Part shown: positions 24,316 through 31,053 of the stretch, in pieces | Layout of the letters: each line of letters begins with the position of its first letter | Numbering within the stretch: position 1 is the stretch's first letter | Virus record (IMG/VR): IMGVR_UViG_3300027896_000145 | Coordinates: 1-31,053 of that record | Strand: one strand, 5' to 3' | DNA from: a virus | DNA length: 31,053 nt | Translations under genes and position numbers: made by a program | Notes under the pieces: model-generated | The model's input: only the letters and a program-made list of their open reading frames with translations | What the model was told of the DNA's origin: nothing | The model's database searches: none

Positions 24316-25001
24316 ACAGTAGTTACTTCGTTAGATATTGCCCCAATAATTCTTGGTAATATATCTTTAAACATAGTCGCAATTTCATTTGCCCTAATAT
24401 TTCCAAGAGTATTTTCAAGAGTTGATGATCCAACACTTCCTTGTTGTGCAGACATAATTGCTCTTTGTGCCGATATAATTCCGATACCAACAATAAATGA
24501 AAGTAATATATTTTCCGACCAGATTTTTTTATTTTCAGGACTCAAATTTTTAGTAAAAGGAATAATTGCTCTTTCAATTGGTTTCAAATAAAGAAGATGC
24601 CACTTTTGTCCTAAAATACTTAACTTTTGACCAAAATTTCTAATTAAATTAACATCTGTTTTGAACCCAAGTTGTCTAACTGATCTATTTAATAATTCTG
24701 TTATTTTTGGTGCTGTTAATGTTGTGCCAATATTTATTCCAATCCCAATTTCATTAATTTTATTTTCTTCACCTGTAATTGTCTGAGTTTGAGTTTCTTT
24801 TGCTTTTAATATTTGATTGGTAATGAATGGCATTTGTTGTGGCAAATTTTGAATTGCTAATTTCAATCCATTTTCCAATTCATTATCAATGGCAAGTGCT
24901 TGTTGAGTACTTTGATTGTTATTTACAGATATTTCATTAATAACTGAAAGTTTTTTCATTCTTAAAACCTGCTCATTTATATTTCTATATTTTTTTGGCA
25001 T
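24312..25001 (-). CDS. Hypothetical protein of a late single-gene unit
   Basis: A 229-residue protein beginning MPKKYRNINEQVLRMKKLSV. The N-terminal half is Gln/Asn-rich (NNQSTQQALAIDNELENG). The C-terminal half is more hydrophobic, with ILLSFIVGIGIISAQRAIMSAQ (about residues 168-189) as a possible membrane or buried helix. I do not recognise the family. It has a GTATTTAT motif 54 bp upstream, which suggests late expression and a virion or lysis-stage role, but no lysis motif is visible. Confidence 0.6.
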   Translation of the reverse strand: MPKKYRNINEQVLRMKKLSVINEISVNNNQSTQQALAIDNELENGLKLAIQNLPQQMPFITNQILKAKETQTQTITGEENKINEIGIGINIGTTLTAPKITELLNRSVRQLGFKTDVNLIRNFGQKLSILGQKWHLLYLKPIERAIIPFTKNLSPENKKIWSENILLSFIVGIGIISAQRAIMSAQQGSVGSSTLENTLGNIRANEIATMFKDILPRIIGAISNEVTTV

Positions 25002-25040
25002 TTTTTATTTGAATTTTTATTATTACCATATATATTTTAA

Positions 25041-25055
25041 TTTATTATAAATACA
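25041..25055 (-). promoter_or_regulatory. GTATTTAT-class late promoter candidate (for 24312-25001)
   Basis: Sense-strand TGTATTTATAATAAA starts 54 bp before the ATG at 25001, in the 106-bp gap after the FkbM gene. Confidence 0.6.
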
Positions 25056-25107
25056 AAAAATAATAATCAATTCTTCTTAATGTTTCATAATTTGAATCTG
25101 TGATATT

Positions 25108-26346
25108 CTAAAATTTGTTCAACATATGATCAGCACCTCTTTTGACATTATTTGACACATCTTGCATTTTATTAATAATTTCTTGACTTACAAGATCGGG
25201 ATGTACCCACCAATCTTCATAACTATTATATTTATTACACCCAATATCACCAACACATAAAACATAACCAAATGAAGATAAATATTTTCTTGATTTTTCT
25301 TTTATTTCACTACTTTCGCTTAAATAATGGTCATGTTCAAAAGTTATAACTGCAAATTTACACAATTCAAATGGTATTTTTAATAAAATTTGATAACTAA
25401 TAATTGGAGGGTCACAATCAATTTGGAGATAATCATAAGTGTTTTTTTCTAAAAGAGTATTATAATTTAACTTAGTAGCATCTGCACATATTGCTTTACT
25501 TTTTCTTACTTTATTAAATTCATTAACATAATATTCATCAATATCAATTGATATACCAGACCAATTAAAATTTTCTTCCAAAAGAACAGTATTACTTTTA
25601 TAATATGGTTCTCCACAGCCAATTTCTACATATGTACCATTTTGTTTGCCATTAAGCATTGTAAGAATAAACATATCTTGATATGATTGTGAATAATTTC
25701 TTTTAATTTTAATGGATTCTGGAAATTTTATTTTAAGTCTTTCATATAAAATTTCATCATATTGTAAATCTATACTATAATTTATAAGATTATTAAGATT
25801 ATTTTTAACGGATTGAATATAAATTGATTCCATATTTGGGTTTTTATTTAATTGTCTGAATAAATGAAGGGATTCATCATAAAGTCCAATCCACCATCCC
25901 GTAACCGCTTTTTCAAAAGTAAAACCATAAAAGCCAGGATATTCTACATTTGTTTTTAATGGTTCGTATACTTTTTTTGATAATTTTAATCCAAGATTTG
26001 CCCATGTATATGCTTCTTGCCAATCTTTGTTATATTCATATGTTCTGCTTAATAAAAAATATGCTTCAGGTCTATCGGGAAGTAAAGCCACTGCTCTTAA
26101 TAAAATACCTTTTACCATAAATGTTCTTGAACCTTGTTTAGAAAGACATAAGGATAATCGTAATAATGCTTCATAAGAAAGTAATTCATCATCTCCAAAT
26201 TCTGTAGTTCTTATATAAAAAGACGAAGCAGATGCGGTGTGCCCCTCTTCTTCATAAAACCTACCCAATGTAAAATTATAATGGGGATTTTTGGGATCAA
26301 AAATAAATTGTTGTAATGCTATGTTGTAATTGTAATCGTTAATCAT
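25108..26346 (-). CDS. TPR - FkbM-type methyltransferase
   Basis: A 412-residue protein. Residues ~20-170 are TPR-like helical hairpins (FTLGRFYEEEGHTASASSFY, PEAYFLLSRTYEYNKDWQEA), a layout often seen in phage and bacterial glycan-modifying proteins. Residues ~220-400 are a SAM-dependent methyltransferase of FkbM type: SQSYQDMFIL, TYVEIGCGEP (motif I, ~238-247), SIDID (266-270), CADATKL with D289, and LQIDCDPP (307-314). It probably O-methylates a sugar or related acceptor. It is the last gene of the minus-strand cluster led by the tail fibre and the two radical SAM proteins, 12 bases after the preceding stop. Confidence 0.8.
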   Translation of the reverse strand: MINDYNYNIALQQFIFDPKNPHYNFTLGRFYEEEGHTASASSFYIRTTEFGDDELLSYEALLRLSLCLSKQGSRTFMVKGILLRAVALLPDRPEAYFLLSRTYEYNKDWQEAYTWANLGLKLSKKVYEPLKTNVEYPGFYGFTFEKAVTGWWIGLYDESLHLFRQLNKNPNMESIYIQSVKNNLNNLINYSIDLQYDEILYERLKIKFPESIKIKRNYSQSYQDMFILTMLNGKQNGTYVEIGCGEPYYKSNTVLLEENFNWSGISIDIDEYYVNEFNKVRKSKAICADATKLNYNTLLEKNTYDYLQIDCDPPIISYQILLKIPFELCKFAVITFEHDHYLSESSEIKEKSRKYLSSFGYVLCVGDIGCNKYNSYEDWWVHPDLVSQEIINKMQDVSNNVKRGADHMLNKF

Positions 26347-26358
26347 ATTTATTCATTT

Positions 26359-27168
26359 TTAATAATACCATTCGTTAATATTTTTTCTTGTATATTCCCA
26401 TTCTTCTAAATTTTTATCAAGCCCACGACAATACCCACAAAAATGAGGAACTTTATCTCTTTCTATTTGTAATTCTTCCCAAGTATTTATTTTTTCTAAA
26501 TCAATACAATCTGTTTCATTTATTTCAATAATGTGTTGATCTTTAAATTCTTCATCAAAAAATTTAAAATAAGCAATTAAAGCACATAAATATATTTTTC
26601 CATCCACTAATTGAGTACACCATTCTCTCCATCGACAATTATAATGTAATTGCTCATAATTTTCATCATGATACGGATGAAAGAATTTAGTATCAAATAC
26701 TCTTATATTTTCTTTAAGAATAGTATAAGTATTAAAATATTCTATTCCTTTATTACTAAAAAAAGTTCTTAAATTTTCATAATCAATGTCAATAGGATAA
26801 AAAGAAATTGTTATTGAAATATCATTATCACGTATCATTTTGTAAAAATTATTTCCCATGTAGAAAAGGAGAGAGCCATTAGTAAGTAATGTAATAGGAA
26901 CGTTTTTAAAGAGAGACCTTATATAAGGAATTGCTGTATTAATATTCTTATAAAGAAGAGGCTCACCACCCATTATACTTACTTTTTCAACCAGATTATT
27001 ATCGCCATTATTAGTTAATTGATAAATTTTTGCAAAATCCTGTTCAATTTTTTTTAGTGTTTTTGGTTCTTCATGTTTTACTAAACAGGAAAAATGGGAA
27101 CAACTTTTACAATTTATGTTGCATAAGTCCGTTAAATGATATTCTAAACGTAATTTCCGATCCGTCAT
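26359..27168 (-). CDS. Radical SAM protein with SPASM-like C-terminus
   Basis: A 269-residue protein. LTDLCNINCKSCSHF holds the CxxxCxxC cluster ligands (C16, C20, C23) for the [4Fe-4S] that cleaves SAM. GGEPLLYKNI and TLLTNGS are further radical SAM core motifs. The C-terminal part has CRWREWC, KIYLCALI and FCGYC, spaced like a SPASM or twitch auxiliary-cluster domain as in peptide- or sugar-modifying enzymes. Its ATG overlaps the TGA of the upstream fusion gene (ATGA), so the two are co-translated. The substrate is unknown; association with glycan genes and a fibre suggests virion or envelope modification. Confidence 0.8.
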   Translation of the reverse strand: MTDRKLRLEYHLTDLCNINCKSCSHFSCLVKHEEPKTLKKIEQDFAKIYQLTNNGDNNLVEKVSIMGGEPLLYKNINTAIPYIRSLFKNVPITLLTNGSLLFYMGNNFYKMIRDNDISITISFYPIDIDYENLRTFFSNKGIEYFNTYTILKENIRVFDTKFFHPYHDENYEQLHYNCRWREWCTQLVDGKIYLCALIAYFKFFDEEFKDQHIIEINETDCIDLEKINTWEELQIERDKVPHFCGYCRGLDKNLEEWEYTRKNINEWYY

Positions 27169-29726
27169 AAAATTTTTCCGTTTTCACACGATTTACATAA
27201 TTCAAAAGGAGTATTAATTGCAGGAATTATATCTTCATAATTTTGTGTTAATAAATTTCCTAATTTATGTTCAAGACCCCAATCCTGACAACATAATACC
27301 ACATCTCCATTAGGCAGAAGAATATTGTGACGAACATTTTCGGCTTGGTTGCAAGTTGTTAATTTATCTCTTTTAACTGTAGTAAAATATTTTATATTTC
27401 TAAGATTTTTAAGTTCTGGTTTATATATTTCTTCCTTATCTAAATTTCCTGCTCTATTCCACAGATTAAAATTATATCTTTCTGTAAATAAATCTTTTAT
27501 GCTATCATGCATTGTTCCCATACACATAATATAAAATGATGATGGGGGGTCTAAACTAATATGTTTTAATAGTTCAAGATATTGTTTTGTAATAATATGT
27601 TTTGCATAACCTTCATTATCTGGTACGTGTAAATAAAATCCTCTATTTTCCCCTCTTACAAAGGGAATTGTTTTAATCTTATCATAATCATCTATAGTCA
27701 TTCCTATACCAGTAGTAAATAATGCAACTTTATGAAAATGATGATAAGCATAATAAATCATTTCAGTACAATCTTTATGCATATAAGGTTCACCAAATCC
27801 TGCAAACACAATATCAACATCGCCCGGAATTTTATCTATTATCTTTTTAAAATTAATTAATGAAAGTTTTCTTTCTCCAAAATAATTATTTATTAATGTT
27901 TTTTGAGGACAGAATAAACAATTAACAATACACCCACCTTCTGGAATAATTGGGGTAATTTCTAAAGACAATTCTTCAATTTTTAAGCATTCATCAAGAT
28001 TAAGATTTTTACCCTTTTCTTCCCATAAATTTTTAATTTCAATATATGATTTTGTGTGCATTTCATTTTCCAAAGTTGTATCTTTTTGTTCTATATAAGT
28101 AGTTTTTAATTTTTCATATTCTTCTGAAAATAAAGGAAAATTATATGTTTTACCTAAATTAAGAAATAACATATTTTCTGTTACGGGAATATAAGCAGTA
28201 TTTAAAATGAAATCTTTATTTGGATAGTAAGTGTTTAAAAGTTTTTCAACATAATTTCTTTTCATAATATAAGCACCACTACTAAAATCAAATGGATTTC
28301 GTATTCTTAATTTCAATTCAAGTGGCATATATTTTACTATCATTAATTGAACACATTCCCAATTTTCTGGAAGTTTACATATAAAATCTTGCCATGTAAA
28401 ATTCCATTTTCCTATTATATCAAAACAAAAATCATCTTCACAAAAAAATCCATAATCTTCAAGTGTTTCATTATACCATTTTTTTATAGTTTGCAAATGT
28501 GATGTAATACCTCCCTTGCAATGGTTATTTAATTCAGGAACATTTATGCCTAAAATATTATGCATTCCTTCATAATACCTTTTATAAATATTAGGAATAA
28601 ATTTTACTATATTATATTTTTTAAACTGATTTTCAAGATTTATTCGTCTATTTTCGGATTCTTCTATACTATTATAATATATTGTTGGTAATCCAAATAA
28701 TTTATTAGTAATATTTTGTTCGGCTAGAAAATTTTTTTCATTTTTAAAATCAATTAATTCTTTAATTTCTTTTTTAGGAACTTTTAATATAAAAGCAAGA
28801 TTATCCTGAAATCCAAATGTAATTAATAAATCTTCTTTGTATAATGCCATTCCACAACAAAATTCAATTTCACCTGTCATAAAAGAAAATTGATTGGAAA
28901 TATGTACTATATTCCAATCTTTATCCCATACAATAAAACGATGAAAATATTTACCATCTTTTTGTTCTTGTCTATTAAAAAATAAAATATCTTCATGAAT
29001 AATACATATTCTATAATTTTCCCAAGGTATCACTTGAGAGCTTCCACGAAAATCACCCATATTTGGAATAATTTTTTTTGATAAAAAAACAGTTTTGGAA
29101 GTTTCTATTATTGGATTAACTACAACTATTTCAGTAGGATTTGTCCATTTTATAAAATGATAAGGCATGTCAATAATAGGCATCCAATTTTTTTCACAAT
29201 AAGAATTTGGGTCATTTGGTGGTTGAATTCTGTATCGAGCAATTTCTTTTACAATATCTTTATCAAAAACAATTTCAGATAATTCGATTCGACCCTCTCC
29301 ATTTGTTTTTGTGTCACGTCTTACACCACACATATATAATTTATTATCCCATTTAACAAGACGAGCATCTTCAAGACCAACAAATTCCCAAACAGGTTCT
29401 TTATCTAATTTCGAAGTATCTACTTTAAAATGTTCTTTTATTGAAAGATCATTGTTTAAAGTACAGAAATAATTCCATGTTCTTAAATGAATATCATTTT
29501 CAGGATTGAGATAAGTAAGCGGACCATATCGGGAATTAAAAAGTTGTTCTCCTTCGCAATGATAAAGAGTATAATTAACATGACGTAAATTCATAATTAA
29601 TTTATCGTCATCAATAAATATTGATGGATTCATTAAACCAGTACCATTTGTTTCATTACTTGGAATTATTAATGGAGTAATAGTGCCACCAACAGATAAA
29701 ATTTCTTTACAAAGATTTTTAAGCAT
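27165..29726 (-). CDS. Beta-propeller / GT25 / radical SAM-SPASM fusion protein
   Basis: An 853-residue protein with three parts. Residues ~10-320 resemble a GH43/GH130-type five-bladed beta-propeller (WEFVGLEDARLVKWDNKLYM at ~113-132, CEKNWMPI, FRGSSQVIPWENYRICIIHE). Residues ~335-535 look like a GT25 (LPS-type) glycosyltransferase: GLPTIYYNSIEESENRR, GGITSHLQTIKKWY (405-418), the FFCEDDFCF acidic motif (E430, D431, D432) and GAYIMKRNYVEKLL. Residues ~585-853 form a radical SAM domain with CIVNCLFC (599-606), FGEP (644-647), and SPASM-like cysteines C792, C812, C813, C844 and C847. It is coupled by ATGA to a second radical SAM gene. The domain calls are separate judgements; the substrate and the order of reactions are unknown. 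Confidence 0.75.
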   Translation of the reverse strand: MLKNLCKEILSVGGTITPLIIPSNETNGTGLMNPSIFIDDDKLIMNLRHVNYTLYHCEGEQLFNSRYGPLTYLNPENDIHLRTWNYFCTLNNDLSIKEHFKVDTSKLDKEPVWEFVGLEDARLVKWDNKLYMCGVRRDTKTNGEGRIELSEIVFDKDIVKEIARYRIQPPNDPNSYCEKNWMPIIDMPYHFIKWTNPTEIVVVNPIIETSKTVFLSKKIIPNMGDFRGSSQVIPWENYRICIIHEDILFFNRQEQKDGKYFHRFIVWDKDWNIVHISNQFSFMTGEIEFCCGMALYKEDLLITFGFQDNLAFILKVPKKEIKELIDFKNEKNFLAEQNITNKLFGLPTIYYNSIEESENRRINLENQFKKYNIVKFIPNIYKRYYEGMHNILGINVPELNNHCKGGITSHLQTIKKWYNETLEDYGFFCEDDFCFDIIGKWNFTWQDFICKLPENWECVQLMIVKYMPLELKLRIRNPFDFSSGAYIMKRNYVEKLLNTYYPNKDFILNTAYIPVTENMLFLNLGKTYNFPLFSEEYEKLKTTYIEQKDTTLENEMHTKSYIEIKNLWEEKGKNLNLDECLKIEELSLEITPIIPEGGCIVNCLFCPQKTLINNYFGERKLSLINFKKIIDKIPGDVDIVFAGFGEPYMHKDCTEMIYYAYHHFHKVALFTTGIGMTIDDYDKIKTIPFVRGENRGFYLHVPDNEGYAKHIITKQYLELLKHISLDPPSSFYIMCMGTMHDSIKDLFTERYNFNLWNRAGNLDKEEIYKPELKNLRNIKYFTTVKRDKLTTCNQAENVRHNILLPNGDVVLCCQDWGLEHKLGNLLTQNYEDIIPAINTPFELCKSCENGKIL

Positions 29727-29744
29727 TAAAATTATATTTGTACA

Positions 29745-29769
29745 AAAATAAAATATAATATTTTATTTT
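29745..29769. promoter_or_regulatory. 25-bp A/T palindrome in front of the fusion gene
   Basis: Two perfect 12-base arms (AAAATAAAATAT and its reverse complement) flank a single central base, 19 bases before the ATG at 29726. It could be an operator or, on the minus strand where it ends TTTTATTTTTG, a weak terminator for the fibre-end genes. All pairs are A/T, so the RNA hairpin would be weak. Confidence 0.45.
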
Positions 29770-29787
29770 CCAAGTGATTTAATAATT

Positions 29788-30030
29788 TTATTGCAAATTT
29801 TTAATATCTTCAAGAATTGAAATCAATGCTTCTAATTGTAAAGAAAATTCTTGTTTATCTTTTTCAAGATTTTCAATAGTGATATATTGTGGTTCTGGTG
29901 AAATTTCTTTACCTGTTTCATTATCAAATCGTTTAAAAAATACTATATAAGTATCAGTATTAGTTTTATCTTTTTCTACCCAACACAAACCTTCAGGATG
30001 TAATCGGTAATAACGTTTTAAATCAATCAT
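29788..30030 (-). CDS. Small hypothetical protein
   Basis: An unrecognised 80-residue acidic protein. The N-terminal half is beta-like (KRYYRLHPEGLCWVEK, TYIVFFKRFDNETGK) and the C-terminal 30 residues form a charged helix (KQEFSLQLEALISILEDIKN). It follows the YkgJ-type gene by 16 bases in the same minus-strand cluster. No catalytic residues are visible. Confidence 0.6.
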   Translation of the reverse strand: MIDLKRYYRLHPEGLCWVEKDKTNTDTYIVFFKRFDNETGKEISPEPQYITIENLEKDKQEFSLQLEALISILEDIKNLQ

Positions 30031-30046
30031 TTTTTATGTTTTTAAT

Positions 30047-30502
30047 TTATTTATTTTTTATCCAAGTTTTTAAATTTAATATATACATTTCTGTAGCTTG
30101 AGGAAGTATTTCTGCTTCATCAATTTGTTGTTGTAATCCTTCATATTCATTTTTGAATGAATTTAAATCCCATGCTCTCTCTTTATTTAGTTTTGTAAAT
30201 TTACACATACCAAATTCAATTTTATTGAAATCTGATAAAGGAAATGATTTACAACTAACTGGACGATTTTCATATATTTTGCAAAAAGAAAAACTATCTT
30301 TAAAAAAAAGATTCGGACATATATTTACCCCTACTTGATAAGCAATGATTTGGTTTTCACAACGAAATAATGGAAATACACTATCTTCAGGAAACCATTT
30401 TATTTCCTTTGGACTAAGATATAATCCAAATGAATAATTAGGATAAATATTCATTAAATGACTACAACAAATACCACATCTCATACATTTAAAACTTACC
30501 AT
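30047..30502 (-). CDS. YkgJ-type cysteine cluster protein (Zn/Fe-binding)
   Basis: A 151-residue protein with FKCMRCGICC (C6, C9, C12, C13) and then NICPNLFF and FCKIYENRPVSCKSFP. This is the CxxCxxCC ... CP ... C-x-IY-x-x-RP-x-x-C-x-x-FP signature of the YkgJ/CxxCxxCC family, thought to bind zinc or iron (possibly an Fe-S cluster). Its exact reaction is not established. The C-terminal ~50 residues are helical. The ATG at 30502 lies inside the last codons of the fibre gene (14-base overlap), so translation is coupled to the fibre. The metal-binding role may relate to the nearby radical SAM enzymes (inference). Confidence 0.8.
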   Translation of the reverse strand: MVSFKCMRCGICCSHLMNIYPNYSFGLYLSPKEIKWFPEDSVFPLFRCENQIIAYQVGVNICPNLFFKDSFSFCKIYENRPVSCKSFPLSDFNKIEFGMCKFTKLNKERAWDLNSFKNEYEGLQQQIDEAEILPQATEMYILNLKTWIKNK

Positions 30503-31053
30503 TTGTTAAAATATTTATATTGTTTTTCAATTTATCAACTTCGTTTTTTAATTCTTTTACAGCATTTACAAGAACTAGAACAATTGGAGTTAAGTCGAAA
30601 TTCATAATTTCAGATTCTGGTCCATCATGATATAGTTTTCCTGTATTTTTCCAAACTGCATATGGTAAAATACGTTCAATTTCATTAGCAATAATTCCTA
30701 CAATATCTTTATTATCATTAGTATATCCTCCAAGACCATTCCATTGAAAAATAACAGGATTAATATTTTCAAGAATATCTAATCCGTTAATAAATGGACG
30801 AATATTCTTTTTTAAACGAATATCAGAAGAAGCTCCTTGTTTACCTTGAATACCTTGTGTACCTTGTGTACCAGTAGTACCTTGTTTACCTTGAATACCT
30901 TGAGTACCTGTAGTACCTGAAATTCCTTGGATACCCTGTGTACCTTGTGTACCCGTAGTGCCTTGTGTACCAGTAGTACCCTGAGCACCTTGCATTGAAG
31001 CACTTGCTCCCTGAATACCTTGTGTACCTTGTGTACCTGTAGTACCTTGTGTA
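30489..31053 (-). CDS. Collagen-like tail fibre with S74 intramolecular chaperone, 5' end missing
   Basis: The frame continues past an internal Met at 30995 to the right edge, so the N-terminus lies outside the window. The visible N-terminal part is Gly-X-Y repeats built from GTQ, GIQ, GTT and GKQ triplets, broken once by ASASM, which shifts the Gly phase. Then comes ASSDIRLKKNI, the start of a peptidase S74 endosialidase-type chaperone domain with its self-cleavage Ser and the RxK motif, ending in NPVIFQWNG, IVGIIANEIERILP and a coiled-coil tail (ELKNEVDKLKNNI). The domain trimerises the fibre and normally cuts itself off before that Ser. It is probably a receptor-binding or side fibre; it overlaps the YkgJ-type gene. 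Confidence 0.85.
   Translation of the reverse strand, partial: TQGTTGTQGTQGIQGASASMQGAQGTTGTQGTTGTQGTQGIQGISGTTGTQGIQGKQGTTGTQGTQGIQGKQGASSDIRLKKNIRPFINGLDILENINPVIFQWNGLGGYTNDNKDIVGIIANEIERILPYAVWKNTGKLYHDGPESEIMNFDLTPIVLVLVNAVKELKNEVDKLKNNINILTNGKF
30820..31053 (-). repeat. Tandem 9-bp-based repeat coding for Gly-X-Y
   Basis: The minus strand has repeated GGT-ACA-CAA, GGT-ATT-CAA and GGT-ACT-ACA units encoding collagen-like triplets, continuing off the right edge. One break occurs at about 30985-31005. Such repeats can expand or contract by slippage, altering fibre length. Confidence 0.8.

Noticed and set aside
26482-26490. AGTATTTAT on the plus strand inside the 26359-27168 radical SAM gene
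   Set aside because: It is intragenic, antisense to the gene, followed by T residues and not the A-rich tail, and precedes no plus-strand gene. It shows the background rate is not zero.
1-31053. Stop-codon reassignment
   Set aside because: TAA, TGA (6076-6078, 27165-27167) and TAG (14258-14260, 4616-4618) all end genes in sensible places, so the standard code fits.
30820-31053. CRISPR array
   Set aside because: The repeats are in-frame Gly-X-Y codons with no spacers.
1-31053. tRNA, rRNA, insertion sequences or integrase/attachment sites
   Set aside because: I saw no cloverleaf-like GC-richer stretch, transposase or integrase motif, or terminal repeats in the window.

Overview
The window is a piece of an AT-rich genome of a tailed bacteriophage with a contractile, T4-type (myovirus) tail. 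The recognisable virion genes are a gp19-like tail tube protein, a gp18-like tail sheath, an OB-fold baseplate hub/spike protein (gp5-like), a gp26/gp51-like tail or baseplate assembly protein, a tape measure protein and a collagen-like tail fibre with an S74 chaperone. A T4 gp55-like late sigma factor is also present. Base composition is very low in GC, start codons follow A-rich leaders with no evident Shine-Dalgarno sequence, and one virion protein carries a carboxypeptidase-regulatory-like domain. These traits fit a phage of Bacteroidota, probably with a large genome; the host is an inference. TAA, TAG and TGA all appear to act as stops.

Layout. 1-945 (-) is the start of a virion-like gene cut by the left edge. 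946-1414 is an AT-rich divergent intergenic region. 1415-1861 (+) encodes a small putative DNA-binding protein whose gene carries an array of TTGACA half-sites. 1865-5551 (-) is a tail-assembly block: an assembly protein, a short downstream frame reachable by -1 frameshifting on a T9 run, then the tape measure. 5752-11856 (+) looks like one non-structural operon: small unknown proteins, a HAD-like protein, a duplicated and partly frameshifted family, two glycosyltransferases and, last, the late sigma factor. 11914-15141 (+) is a virion block ending with the OB-fold hub protein, followed by a PD-(D/E)XK nuclease and an HExxH metalloprotease. A 14-bp-stem hairpin separates these from the convergent tube and sheath genes (16703-20039, -). 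20187-24315 (+) holds three large unknown, probably virion, proteins. 24312-25001 (-) is unknown. 25108-31053 (-) is an accessory cluster behind the collagen-like fibre: a YkgJ-type cysteine cluster protein, a small unknown protein, a three-domain beta-propeller/GT25/radical-SAM fusion, a second radical SAM protein and a TPR-FkbM methyltransferase.

Regulation. Eight copies of a GTATTTAT-centred motif lie 25-80 bp upstream of eight genes or gene blocks (mostly virion-like), every time in the orientation of the gene it precedes. The two transcription units with non-structural content instead carry ATTTTACGTATAA. This suggests two promoter classes, with the sigma factor encoded at the end of the non-structural operon switching on the GTATTTAT class.

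The observations most worth following are the apparent programmed -1 frameshift just before the tape measure gene, the oriented GTATTTAT promoter set, the iteron-like TTGACA array inside a DNA-binding protein gene, and the trifunctional sugar/radical-SAM fusion inside the fibre-linked cluster.
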